Shown here piece by piece: positions 47,891-60,892 of a DNA stretch of 64,000 nucleotides. A model generated the notes under the pieces. The model was given only the letters and a program-made list of their open reading frames with translations. It did no database searches and was not told where the DNA came from. Source of the stretch: Diphasiastrum complanatum (Eukaryota > Streptophyta > Lycopodiopsida > Lycopodiales > Lycopodiaceae); assembly GCA_029204225.1 (NCBI GenBank), contig CM055096.1:40438733-40502732 (forward strand), written 5' to 3'. Numbering within the stretch: position 1 is the first letter of the stretch; each line of letters opens with the position of its first letter. Made by a program: the position numbers and the translations under genes.

Positions 47891-50800
47891 TAGTTCAGAG
47901 TCGATAGGCTGCGGAGGAACGTGCATGATTGAAGCTCTTGGAAGAGTGGTTCCGTCGACGGTAACATCAAAACCAAGCAACGATAAGGATGTTGTACGAT
48001 AAACAGGATGGTTCAGGTGATTGGTGACGCAAAGCCCTTTGATTCAGTGCATACGAAGCTGATTCATAGAATCAAAGTAAAAGAAAATTCCTAGTAGGCA
48101 GACTATGAGACAACCCAAAAGAAATACTGATAACGGGAGCAATTCTCAATGAATTGATGAACAGTTTGGTGCCGGGAAGAGCTGACAACGATTTTGGATA
48201 AACAGGGCAACCATAGCATTTTGATTCTCAGTATTTGGATAAAAAACAACTCCAAAAACATGCAAGAAAGGTTGAAACTGTCAACTGGGGTTTCAGAGGA
48301 GAAACAAGTGGATCTTGCATTGTAGGAGGTTGTTTTTGCTATTGTAAGAAGCTACAATAGGGCGTTGGAGTAGCTAGGTGATGACTGCAAGAAGCTAGGC
48401 TCAGCCATGAAGCCATGGAAGAATGATTATCAGTTCTTTGAGGTAGCCAAAAAGGCTGGCTAGGGTTTGAATGGTAAAACTCTGCATCTTGCACTGTTGG
48501 AAGACTTTCTTGAAGCTCAAAGTATAGAGAGGGGCGCCCTATCAACTTGAAGTTGCCTGCAGGAGGCGACGACAGGCCGTGATGAGGACACCGAGTAATC
48601 AACCTCTGAAGAAGTGACTCCGTAGTTGGAATGTAGCAAGGGAACTTGAGATGTTTGCAGCTATTTTTCGACCAAAATCAGATCTGTAACTTGCAAGCAG
48701 GGCGTCATGGTAGGGCGAGTTAGCTCGGAGTTGCTGGCCGTAGAATAGCCAGGGAGCAGGATTTCCGATTGATTTGCAACAAGAAAGAACATGTAAACCA
48801 CAACTATGGAGGTGAAGGTGAAGGTGAAGTAAAGGACGAGAGGCCTCGGAGGAGGCTCGCACGCTCCGAATCATATGGGCGAGCTTGAAGGGGCTGAAGG
48901 CCAATTTTGAAGAAACTTCTTTAAAAATCTCCAATGAGAAATGCATGAAAGGACCAGACTAGTGAATTTGGATTTGAAGGGCAGTATTTCTTCAGAAAGA
49001 AGAAATAGTTCATTTTTGAACTAGTTTTGTAAGAGCCACTTTGGAAGTGGATAACTTTGGCTAGAGGAGGGCTTTTGGACAAATAAGGGCCATTTTGGAG
49101 CCTGTAAAAGCCTGTGTGAAGCTGACGGATAGAGTGACGACATCATCAATGGAAAAATGCATTTTGACGTGTTCTTGACACCATTCTATGGAGCGGGAGA
49201 TAAGTGACCCAATGAGGTACGGTTTTTGCTATTTGGTGACCTGTGTGCCAAATTAAGCCCAACGCATTATGCCGATGGACATGCTGAAATAGTTCATGTC
49301 TACTGGCTCAAGTTCAAACTAACCTAGCTCAAGGGACGCTTGGAGGGGGCCTCTCAAGCTAAAAATCGACAAGGGCATTGTCAGATTCGATGGTTGTGGT
49401 TGCTTCACATGCTTTTGCAAGGGAGAAATGTCTTGGTTGAGGAGATGTTTACACTAGCTTAATGGTGGCAATGTAATGGTGGCGGTCATAGGGTGAAGAA
49501 TGTCAATGATATGGTCAGTTGGATGAGCCAAAGAGAAAAGTAAGGAAGCAAATCTAGTAGCTTGACTACGGTTCATGAAGGGGCAAAGATGCAGAGAGGG
49601 TAGTCTCTATGATCTACTGGAGGCATATTGTTGTAGTGTCATGGACTTCATGGTGTGCATGAGATGTGTGCATGGTCGAAAATGCAGCAGGGGTCAATAC
49701 TTGGATTGGCATTGATGGAGTGTTATCTACCATTGGGAGCATTGGTAAGCCATCTCTTTGAGGCTTTTATGGATTGGCTGTATTTGCGGGTATGTAGGCT
49801 TGACATTGGATGTTTGAACTTAGATGGTTTGTGGTCTTTTGGAGTGAGATCAAGGAAGCCTAGTCGAAGTCATGTGAAGCCATTTTATCTTAGTAAGATC
49901 AAGGTTGATGAGACATAACTCTTAGGATCTATGAGAGAAGATTCATAGATCATGTTACAGGATGTAATAGGAAGTAACAAGCATGATACATGTGGTGCTA
50001 TGGAACTTAGTAATCCATGATCAGGAAGCCTTGATGGTGAGTTGGATGATATGGTAAGAGATACCACTTGACTTATAGGTCAAAGCTTGCTAGCTTGTTT
50101 TTTGTGAAGAGTCCAAGTTGATATACGATCCATATTCTTTGTGAATGCTTGTCAAAGCATGTGACCTACATGAGAAAGCTCATGAGATGTAGGGGATTTA
50201 TCAGAGTCTTTAGTAGACATGTATGCTTTGTGCATGAAGGATGAATGGTAGCTTGGCAAGGCAAGACAAAGTGGAATGGATGGTTTTGGATGGGACACTT
50301 GGACAGGGATGTATCTCTGGGAGGTACATGGTGCATCCAAGGACATCCTAGGGTAGATGCATGGAGCTTTGGATGCATGGTTGTCGTAGCAATGGATCTA
50401 CCTATGACAAAGATGTATAGTACAAGAGGATATCTTCTTCAGCAAGTAGTGATCATCGGTCGATATGTTTGTCATTCGTGTTGGTTGCATGAATGTGATT
50501 GCTTGCATGTGACTTTGCCATGAGAGTCTTTTGTGACTAGACGTAGATCTAAGTTGGAGTTTGATTGGTTATGCATTTGCTACTGAAAAAAAAAACAAAG
50601 TACTTATCTGATGCTCAGTGACTTGTTGACATGTCTACTAGTTGATTTTTTGGTGAGGGTATAATCTTAGTGGTAGTAAGATTTCCTCAGGCTGAGCCAT
50701 AGTCGCTCATTTTTATCAACGTTATGCATTTGTCTTATAAGCATATGATAGGATGCCAACCTAGTAAGATGGAGGATGATAATCTCATGGTGGCAGTGAG

Positions 50801-51143
50801 GTTTCCTCAGTGTGAGTCTTGTGTCTCACGTGGTCCACTTGTGTTTCAAGTTGGATGGTGAACAAGTCAAGTTCAAAGTGTGGCAAACTCTTGTTGAGAG
50901 CATAGTGTTTGGTTGATACTTTGTGAGTCAAGTTCTTTGACTGTGTACTTGAGTGTGAGTCGAGTACAGGCCCACAGGCAAAATGCATATGATCTATACA
51001 GACACTCCATGACATGGCTACACATTTTTATTCTGATACTTTTATCACATTTGAGCTTAGATTTGATCTGATTTATTTATGCAAGCTTCAAATGTGATAC
51101 TATAATAAGTGTACAGTTAGGTTGATATGAGCTTAAGAGAGGG

Positions 51144-51553
51144 AGTTAGAAATAGTAAGCTCAACTATGATTGTAGTTTACAGTTATGTACTATTTCAGT
51201 TTGGTAGGCTTTAGTTAAAAGCTAGCTCGAGGGCTTGTCTCGGGTCGATAACGGGACTTTACCTATATATAGCCTAAAATGCCACGTAGAGACCAACAGT
51301 GAATTTCATGCATTTATTAGGCCTATGTCATGTGGTGTCCCCATGCTAAAGGAGACTTTTGCTTGTATATGAATACTCTCTTTGTAATAAAGATGCTTTT
51401 GCTTTGTGAGCTCTTTGCTTGATGTGAGCTTCCTCCTTCACTCCATTACTTGTGGATGTTGATTATGGTTTTGATGGTTGGCAGTTAGTCAGTGATTGCA
51501 TCTCTAATCCTGCACTCTCCACTAGATCAGAATTTCTGCATAGAATGTTAACT
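51144..51553 (+). repeat. 3' LTR of the LARD-like element
   Basis: 410 bp, same ends as the left copy. It has a better TATA-like box (TATATATAG, 51264-51272) than the left copy, where the same place reads TGTATGTAG. Confidence 0.88.
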
Positions 51554-51901
51554 TTTCATTCATAGATGAGCATACAAGAGGCTAGGATACAAGAATGACT
51601 ATGGCTTATATCACAGTCAATTGGGAGATAATTGTTTCCTATAATGACTATGGTTGGATAAGATCAACAATTGTTTCCTATAGGAATCAAAGACACCACA
51701 TACTCACCTGTCAACCGACCACTTGTCAACTAACTCACCTATCACCCGACACACATCCGACGAGTTATTGAATCTAGATCCGACACTGTAACTAAAGCTA
51801 CATCCAAAAAATCATCACTTACCACAGACATTCGGCTGATCACTTACCACATATTCGGCGATCACTTACCACAGACATATGCCTAACACACACACACACA
51901 T
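51554..51901. other. Spacer, no gene recognised
   Basis: Short AC-rich stretch between the LARD-like element and the heptamer array. Contains a few imperfect repeats of GATCACTTACCACA. Confidence 0.35.
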
Positions 51902-52063
51902 GCCTAAAGCCTAACCCTAAAGCATAATGTCTAAAGCCTAATGCCTAAAGCCTAATCCTAATGCCTAATGCCTAATGCCTAGCCCTAATGATTAATGTCT
52001 ATAGCCTAATTCTAAAGCCTAATGCCTAAAGCCTAATCCTAATGATTAATGTCTAAAGCCTAA

Positions 52064-52065
<2 letters not shown>
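51902..52065. repeat. Degenerate telomere-like heptamer array (CCTAAWG)
   Basis: About 23 heptamers, mainly CCTAATG and CCTAAAG with variants such as ATTAATG and TCTAAAG, run in one direction. The plant telomere unit is CCCTAAA; one CCCTAAAG unit is present. It could be an interstitial telomere remnant or an unrelated minisatellite that resembles one. Confidence 0.75.
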
Positions 52066-52530
<465 letters not shown>

Positions 52531-52976
52531 AAGTGGAAATGAGCGGAAGCTGAGGAGCGAGCTTGGTGTGTGAATCGAAAGCACCACAATTAGCAGTAGA
52601 ACGTTCAAATTGAAAGATTCATAGATGCACAAAGAACGATACAATAGTAGGACTGAAAGATTGCACTCTGATTAATATCAAAACAGTGAGTACAATTGCT
52701 TGAAGTGATAACTTCAGCTTACAGTTGTTGAGCGTGATAATGCTGACTATTTTTGAATAGATCTCAAAATCAGAAGAAGTTTTTTGATGAAGATTCTAGG
52801 ATAATATCTTACAAAATATCTACAACTACCTTTTGTTGTAGTTATTACAATCGCCTCATTACAGTTAATGCATGTACAAAGTGGGCAAACTGTCAACATG
52901 AAGTTGTTGGTTTGGATTTAGATCGACAATATCGAGATTTACAAGTATCGAAAAACATTCACTAACTCAAAAAATA

Positions 52977-55900
52977 CTAATTCAAAAAATATAGAATTTT
53001 TTGAGTCGATCCAGTATCAAAAAATCCTGAAAACTTCGATCCTGAATTTTTCGATTCCTTGAGCAGAAATTTGAGCCTTCTTTTCTGGTTTTTCAAGATG
53101 CTCATTATTGAACAGATTTGAGACTGAGCATCGAATTTCATTACTCCCCCATAACGTGGATCCTGAAAACTTTTGATTTTCAGATTCAACATGTCATTGA
53201 ATCTGCGATGAAGATCCTTTGACAGAGACGTCGTGAAGTAATCTGCTGCCATTGATTCAAAGGTACATTGAGGGATAAATCTTCCAAATGGCCAAAATCT
53301 TCAATACATCAAACTGTCATGATCATATAAACTAAATTTACATGATACACTGGATGAGCAGTTGACCAAATCTGAAGATTAAGTTTAAAAGCTAACAAAT
53401 CAATCATTTAACTTTCACAATTACCCTGAAAATCAATCTTTAGTCTGACTTCAATATCAAATAAGTATTTAGAGATAGGATAATTCTCAAATTATCTGTC
53501 TCTACATTGAAATACTATATCGACCTTTTAGAAGTACACTAAAAGATAAATTTCCCTATTGGGTTTGATTCTCTCCAATCTAATAACATCACCTTCATGT
53601 ACTTCAATTTACATGAATCACTGGGTGAGTCCTCACCTTATATTGGAATTCAATGTTCAAAAGTTAAAGATCCAAAACAATTATAGTCCAAGACTATCCA
53701 CAATTACTTGTAGACCTGTCATAAATGCTTCTTGGTACAAAAACTCATTCCACCAAAATCTCTTAGGAGGTCCATCAAGATAAAAATGACTTCAACTCAG
53801 TCATGAGTACCCCAAGTACTCTCCTGAGATAAGTGCTCTATCCCTAGCATCATATGCCAGAAAATAGCAACCATTCAGTCTTGATAAACTTAACTGCTCC
53901 TAATTAACTGGAGATTTTAGGCTGAAAAACAATACACAAGCATTCCTTGACTACAATCTGTAAAGGTAAGCAAATTTCTCATAAGTAAACAATTACTTAA
54001 TGAAAATGTCTGTGAGATCCAAACAGTCTCAAGTTTGTACACAAATTTAGAGTTCAAATAACAAATCTAAATTTTAACTCCACCAATTGATTAAGAATTA
54101 CTCATCATCTTAAGAATCATCCTACTTCCATATAATCATCTAATGACCTTTAAGTATCAATGTCGATCATAAACATTTAGAATCTTATGATTCGTCAATT
54201 ATAATCTATCGGATTCTAAACCCATACTTAATCATTTAGAGATACTGGAGTATATGCATAACATACCACTCTAGAAATATAAGAAACATTCTGAAATCTT
54301 TTCCACAATGAAAATTATTGGATTCCAAGAATATTCTTCCATCTTGATTCTTAACTAGATTATGAGTTCCAAATTCTACAATCAACCAAGTGATTAAAGA
54401 CCAATATAACATTTGTCTTTAACAATAATAAATTTTATATAATCACCTAGAACCACATCTAGAGATTATAAAGTTCTGCTGAATTCCAACTGAATTTAGT
54501 GGTTATCCTTGACATTAGTTAGACTCTGTCAACCAAAATATGTATATGAGCTCACTGGGATTTAGTCAATAACTTAGGATATTTCTCCTTCAAGAAATAT
54601 TCTATATCAAGAATCTTCTATATTCTATGCACAGTTCTCATAAATGAATTCAAATGACTCTCTAATCATGTGACTTATAAGCAATATAGATCAAAATAAG
54701 TAGTTCCCAGTGAATTCTCTTCACATTGCTTATTCATCCAATTAACTTCTAATCAGGAGTAATCCAATTACTCAAGTTAATTGTAAATGATTCAAAAATC
54801 TTAAATATCTAGGTGCAGATCTCAATTATACATGTATAACATCACATTTAGAATTTCTTCCAAACCATAAATAAGTTAATGAATTATCCTTTCCACAGAA
54901 AGAGACATTAATCTGCGAGTAACTATTCCACACATTACTTGTTCATATGTCTATGTACTATGACTAGTTTAAGTATACGATATAAACTCAGTACATAGAA
55001 AACACATAGTAGATCCACAAGATTAAGATGTACATAAGCAACTTATCCAACTATGTTCCTATACATAAACATAGGCTATAAACTGACAGAAATCCACAAT
55101 CTGCATATGTTACTCACATAATTCACTGAGAATCTTGCAACTCAGCTACCAGAGAACTCTATTTCTCATGAGTAAATAACATATATGGGAAATCTTTGAA
55201 GTGAATTTCTCCACATCACAAGTTTTCCAACCATATACCTCTTACTAACAAAATTTCTTCTACCAATCAGCCTACAACAGATCTTAGCGTACAAACCAAG
55301 ATTAGGCTAATCATACAAACATCTTTGGACATAGTGTTAAGATTAAAGCTTTATTAAACTGATCCAATCCATATCAAAATGGTACTTGGTTACAATCAAT
55401 GAATCTTAATTTAATCTTTATCACTACTTCTCCATATTAATAAATATCTCACAGCTCAATAAACCCAAAACTCATCCAGTTCCAGATTATTCAAAATAAT
55501 CACTTAGAGAGTTTGCCTATTTCAAACTGGATAGTTCTACCATTGCACACATACAAGGTTTTTTTTCTTTTCCAAAATCAATGCAACTGGCTGATTCCTC
55601 GAAAGACTGATTCCTATCTTTTCTTCCCCCCTTTTAAAAAAGACATTCCATAATTTCGATTTAAAAGTTCCCTAGAGACAACGTATAAGATATCAAAGAT
55701 TCAAAAAAGTCAATAATGAGTATCCAATACTATTACAAATAGGACTTTTTCCTCAGAATCGTAGAATACATTATCTTGAATGATAGAAACATTAACTCTC
55801 AATAGTCAACTATCAAATAGAGACTAACGTTAGGGTCCAAGAAACCTAAGTTTCGAGCCATATTCAAAAATCTTATATGGAAGTACAATTTCATATAATT

Positions 55901-56054
55901 ATAATAGTCCTTCAAAACAGAGTTCTACACTGGAAGGAATTATATGAATATCAATCCAATTGTCATGTAATAAGAAATTTATAAAGAGTAGAGGTCTAAT
56001 ATATTAGAGAAATAGATTTAAGGGCTTTCATATTCTGTAATTAATGAGATACCA
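52977..56054 (-). pseudogene. Heavily decayed copia element, minus strand
   Basis: The lower end (53252-53150) reads AADYFTTSLSKDLHRRFNDM on the minus strand, a mutated form of the copia RNase H end (ADIFTK.LSKD). The upper end carries a primer-like TGGTATCTCA at 56054-56045 and a leader shared with 26215-26681. The 2.4 kb between is AT-rich and has no recognisable motif, so the pol gene has eroded. No LTR pair was found. Confidence 0.5.
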
Positions 56055-56589
56055 TTAAGGGATCGATCTATATCTCATAATCCCCCAAAATACCCTTAAC
56101 AAAAACCAATGGACTCTATTAGTATTACCATTACAGCAATCCCTAACCATCGGTCTACAGATCATTCTACCCAAGAAGTCCTCTTTATAATCACGGATGT
56201 CCCATACCACCAACTTTTCCTCCAAGAATTCCCTGCATCCAGATCTGTTTTGCCCAAAAAGTCAAAAAAGACGATTTGGCTATCCTATACCCAGATATAG
56301 GATCAAATTCACAACCAATTCCAGGAGATAATCCTAACAATTGAAATCTCTCATGCTTCTTTAGTGTTACTCAAAGAATACCATTTCATATTGTACCCAT
56401 CATGGACAAAAAGATTTGAGTGAATCAGACCTTAAATCTTCCTACAGTAGCTGTATCTGGACCATTTCTAGACAATGTGAGTTCTGCAAGGGTTCTTGAT
56501 GGGTAGATTTGTCAGGATCTTGAAAAAAACCTCAGTTTTTTGGCACTTTTTCTTAGATATTTCTAAATCTAGCCATTGGATCGTCACAA
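56055..56589. other. Spacer, no gene recognised
   Basis: This may include LTR sequence of the decayed element below it and the first degenerate part of the tandem array above it. No gene is supported. Confidence 0.3.
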
Positions 56590-57500
56590 AAATTTTACAG
56601 TAGCCAGATCTTGGTTAGATCTATCTAAACACTCTTTGCAAAGGTTACTTCCCAGCAGATCTCAAAAAATCATGGAAAAAGTGCATTTTTTTGGGGTCTT
56701 TTTGCAAAATTTTAAGATTTTCTGGGAACAGAACCTCACAGACTGGTATGTACTTGTATCTAAGTCATATTCAGCTGCTCACCAAGCTGCAAGAGTTAAT
56801 TCCCAAGAAAACTCAAGAAATCTTGAAAAAAGTGCATTTTTTGGGGGTTGTTTTGAAATTTTTTAAGATTTTCTCGGAGAAAACCCTCACAGATTGGTAT
56901 GCACTTGTATCTCAGTTAGATTCAGCTGCTCAACAAGTTGCAAGAGTTACTTCCCAAGGAAACTCAAAAAATCTTGAAAAAAGTGCATTTTTTTGGGGTT
57001 TTTTTGCAAAATTTTAAGATTTTATGGGAACAAACCCTTGAAGACTGGTATGAAGTTGTATCTCAGTCAGATTCAGCTGCTCACCAAGCTAAAAGAGTTA
57101 CTTCCTAAAGAAACTTAAAAAATCCTAAAAAAAGTGCATTTTTTTGGGGGTTTTTCTGCAAAATTTTAAGATTTTCTGGAAACAAACCCTTGCAGACTGG
57201 TATGCACTTGTATCTCAGTCAGATTTAGCTGCTCACCAACCTGAGAGAGTTACTTTCCTAGGAAACTCAAAAATCTTGAAAAAAGTGCATTTTTTTGGGG
57301 TTTTTTTTGCAAAATTTTAAGACTTTCTGGGAAAAAACCCTTGCAGACTGGTATGCGCTTGTATCTTAGTGATATTCACTTGCTCACCATGCTGCAAGAG
57401 TTACTTCCCTAGGAAACTCAAAAAATCTTGAAAAAAGTGCATTTTTTTGGGGTTTTTTTTGCAAAATTTTAGGATTTTCTGGGAACAAACCCTCGCATAT
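56590..57500. repeat. 151-bp tandem repeat array, about six copies
   Basis: Units begin at GACTGGTATG (or variants) at 56741, 56892, 57043, 57195 and 57346, a period of 151-152 bp, with a more diverged first unit from about 56590. Each unit carries GAAAAAAGTGCATTTTTTTG and GCAAAATTTTAAGATTTTCT. Reading frames inside span two units and are not genes. Confidence 0.9.
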
Positions 57501-57981
57501 CGAAGTGATTGGGAACGTTCCTCGTTCAAAACAGACGACCTTCGGCATTTTCTCTCTCTTTGGGATTTTGCGAAAAAGTCGAAGGTGCCCTTAAAAAAAA
57601 GGTGAAGGTGCCCTTAAGACCGTTTAGCTTATGAAAATAGATGACTTTCGGCATTTTCTCTCTCTTCGAGATTTTGCGAAAAAGCCGAAGGTGTTAAAAA
57701 ACTGTTTTAAACTTTTGAATTCTACAAGTTAAACTTTTGAACTATGTCGCATTTCGGGGAAATGCGAGAAAGCCGAAGTTGTTGAAAACATAGTTCTTTT
57801 TTATAGACTGTCGCGACACTTAGTGTATTTCTGCAGACTGTTGCGACACTTAGTGTATTTCTATAGACCGTTGAAAAGGTAATGTAAATCTACAGACTTG
57901 TTCTAAATGATAGCTCTTGGAAGTCCTTGAAGATGGCCAAGTCTTCAATGACTTCAAGTAATTTGAAATTATGACAGGATT
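57501..57981. repeat. Small inverted and tandem repeats
   Basis: Two copies of a hairpin with arms CCTTCGGC/GTCGAAGG (57539-57585) and CTTTCGGC/GCCGAAGG (57645-57691) share CATTTTCTCTCTC. A 30-bp unit containing GCGACACTTAGTGTATTTCT is repeated at 57806-57835 and 57836-57865. No gene. Confidence 0.65.
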
Positions 57982-58202
57982 GGTTACCCTTTGCTGGAGA
58001 TCAGTCGAAAGCCCATTGTAGACGTTCTTCAAATAAATTGGCTGTTTAAGTTTGTGGATCCTGTAGGTATCAGTTGAGCAGGCGTAGAACCAAAGATGGT
58101 TTTACTTGACCCTAGATCAATGATCAATAAATGTGCAGGAAGAATTATGAAATAGAAATTAGTCATTCACCAAGGAGGAAACTGTGGGCTTAATTTTCAA
58201 CA
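57982..58202 (-). repeat. 221-bp LTR segment, distal copy
   Basis: On the minus strand it starts TGTTGAAAATTAAGCCCAC, identical to the LTR start at 58837, and stays similar for 221 bp. It is probably the LTR of the copia fragment above, repeated. Confidence 0.8.
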
Positions 58203-58616
58203 AGCCTATGTTGGACGTACGTGGTTTGGCCACATGGCAAACCCTAAGCTTCAAGGACTTGTTACGTGGTAGACATACGTGGCTTTCCACGTGGCAGTTT
58301 GCGACAAGATTGGTAGATAATAGATCTATGACATGATATTGGCCAGCTACAGAAGCCTACGGTAGTTCTATGTGGTTTATGACATGGGAAGTACCAACCC
58401 TCCATGGTTTTCCACATGGCAAACCTACGTGGCTTGCCACATGGTAGCTTGCGAGCCTCACCTCTTTCTCTTTCTAGGTCCACTCAATCCTGCATGGCAG
58501 AGCTTGGTTGGCTTGCCACACAAGCCTATGGCAAGCCTATGTGGCAACCTACAACATGCTTGCATGGTAGACATGAGGCCTATGCCATGCCTATGTGGTT
58601 TGCCATGCAAGCCTAT
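58203..58616. repeat. ACGTGG/CCACATGG minisatellite
   Basis: Irregular repeats of the type TACGTGGCTTGCCACATGGC fill the gap between the two LTR segments. Units are imperfectly palindromic. Reading frames through it are not genes. Confidence 0.65.
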
Positions 58617-58837
58617 GGTTACCCTTTGCTGGAGATCAGTTGGAAGCCTGTTGTAGACGTTCTTCAAATAAATTGGTTGTCTAAGTTTGTGGTTCCTGCA
58701 GGTATCAGATGAGCAGATGTAGAACCAAAGTTGGTTTCACCTGACCCTAGATCAATGATCAATGAACGTGCAGGAAGAATCATGAAATAGAAATTAGTCA
58801 TTCACCAAGGAGAAAACTGTGGGCTTAATTTTCAACA
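58617..58837 (-). repeat. 3' LTR start of copia-3
   Basis: The minus-strand LTR start (TGTTGAAAATTAAG) directly follows the purine tract TTAAGGGGGAC at 58850-58838. Second copy at 57982-58202. Confidence 0.82.
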
Positions 58838-58850
58838 GTCCCCCTTAAGG

Positions 58851-60892
58851 TCACGGTTGGTGCCTTGGTATCTTCGTCAAGTTCAGCATGTTGAAGAAGC
58901 TCTGGTGCTTGATCCTGGGAAGCGCTTTGGTGAAGATGTCTGCGACCATTTTTGTTGTGGAGCAGTATTGAAGGATCACTTGTCCTGAGAAAACTTTCTC
59001 CCGAATGAAAGGATACTGGATTTCTATGTGCTTGGATTTGCCATGAAATCTGGGATTCAATGACAGTGAAATAAAGCTCAAGTTGTCACACATAATGGTG
59101 GTAGCATTAAACTGAGTGTGATGTAAGTCATGAAGTAATAACCTGATCCATATAGCTTCTTTTGAAGCTTGACATATTGCGATGTACTTTGCCTTTGTTG
59201 AAGAAAGCGCAACTGATTTTTGCTTTCGTGAGTTCCATGAAATCAGTCCCCCTACCAGATAGAAACAAAATCCGGAGGTAGATTTTTTGGTAGAGACTGT
59301 TCCTCCCCAATCTGAATCGGAGTAGCCTCGCAGGATGAGTGGGTCGATAGCATTTCCATCATAACATAAAATGTGGTCTAAACTTCCCTGAATATATCTC
59401 ATCACTCTCTTTAATGCTTTCCAATGAGAGATCCTAGGATTAGACATGAATTGACTTAACGTGCTAACAATGTATGCTAAATCTGGTCTAGTACACATCA
59501 TTGCATACATTAGAGATCCGATTAGTGAATGATAAGGGTACTTCACTAAGTCGAGTACTTCATTATCAGTCTCAGCACAAGAAGGTTTAGTCAATACTAT
59601 ACTTGGATCCATTGAAATATCAATTGGTTTGCAATCAGACATATGAAACTTTTCTAAAATGCCTTTTAGATATGCCTGTTGGCTAAGATAGATCTTCTTT
59701 TGAAGTCTATCTCTAGTAATGTGAATTTCTAGGAAAGAATGAACAGCTCCTAGATCAGTCATGTCAAATTCCTTTGAATGATCACTCTTAATAGTGTGCA
59801 GAAGAGAAGTGTCATTAGACAAAATAAATACATCATCTACGTAAAGAGCTATGTGAACTGAATTGGTGCCTATATGATTTGAATAAACATTATAGTCAAC
59901 TGAATTGTTTGCAAATCCTAATTGAATGAGATAAGAGTTGATTCTATCGAACCATGCTCTTGCAGCCTGTTTCAGACTGTAGATTGCTTTGTGCAGCTTG
60001 CACACTTTGTGCTCTTGGCCTTTGACTTTAAATCCTTCCGGTTGGAAGGTGTACAGCTCCTCTTCGACATTTCCACTGAGAAATGTTGTCTTGACATCCA
60101 TTTGGTGCATTTCGAGGTCTTCCGCAGTTGCTAACGCAATCAGAGCCCTGATTGACTGCATCTTGATGACATGACTAATTTTTTTTTGATAATCCACTCA
60201 TTGGCCTTGAGTGAATCCTTTAGCCATCAGTCGTGCTTTTCATTTTGCAATGGAACCATCAGAGTTGATCTTCTTCTTGAAGATCCACTTGTTGTCAATA
60301 ATTCTCTTGTGAGTGGGGAAGTCGACCAGCGTCCAGGTCTGATTCATCAAAAGTGAGTTATACTCACTTTTCATAGCTTCTTGCCACTTCACAACATCCT
60401 TGGAGTTGATTGCTTATGCTAGGCTCTCTGGTTCTTCAGATGAAGTCCAGAATGATTGAGGTGCATACCTCTCAGGAACTATCCAAGTCCGTGAGGATCT
60501 GCGGACGTTGGGTTGACCAGGATGCGATGATGTTTTTTCTTGAATTTTGTCAAATCTGCCGAGCTAGCTTGGTCTGGTCTAATGACATGTACTGTCGGCT
60601 GTTCGGATTCTGTAGCTGTAGCTGTAGGTTTTGTAGAAGAAACATCAACGTTGGAAGAATCCATGCTATGTAAAATAGGATGAAATGACATAGCATCATT
60701 TATCGATGGCTATTTAGAATCATAATAGGTATGTTCTTGAAATATTACATCCCTAGAGACAAATACTACATTGGTGGATATATCATAAACTTTATAAGCC
60801 TTATGTTCATCAGGATAGCCAATGAAAATGTTAGCAGATTCTAGGAAATCTCCAAGTGCCGAGCCAAGCTGAAGACCAAAGTTATCTCTCAC
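58851..60892 (-). pseudogene. copia-3 integrase C-terminus, RT and RNase H
   Basis: The minus strand holds the second half of copia pol. From 60892: IGYPDEHKAYKVYD (integrase C-terminus). Then 60390-60200: RT start (IIDNKWIFKKKINSDGSIAK, ARLMAKGFTQGQ), broken by a stop at about 60198 where the family has Gly. From 60197 to 58851 the frame is open for 448 codons: MDVKTTFLSGNVEEELYTF, the catalytic YVDD in LYVDDVFILSND, then RNase H and a normal end (ADIFTKALP). RNase H reads SSTKAKYIA where the family has TEAEY, so an acidic residue is changed. Gag, protease and the integrase core are missing upstream of 60892. Confidence 0.88.

Larger units (their letters stand above)
47481..51553 (+). mobile_element. 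Non-autonomous LTR retrotransposon (LARD-like)
   Basis: Two 410-bp direct LTRs (47481-47890, 51144-51553) flank a 3.25-kb interior. A purine tract (AAGAGAGGG, 51135-51143) directly precedes the right LTR, so the element reads on the + strand. The sequence after the left LTR (TAGTTCAGAGTCG) is a weak match to the iMet primer site. Flanking pentamers TTTCG (47476-47480) and TTTCA (51554-51558) match at four of five positions, a likely target-site duplication. The interior has no gag or pol motifs on either strand. The LTR ends are AGTTA and TAACT rather than TG and CA. Confidence 0.85.

Noticed and set aside
56576-57017. Two overlapping protein-coding frames in the tandem array
   Set aside because: They cross repeat units, share the repeat period and have no matches to each other in frame; the DNA repeat explains them.
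58372-58712. Frames of 94 and 102 codons with repeated residues
   Set aside because: They arise from the ACGTGG minisatellite between the LTR segments.
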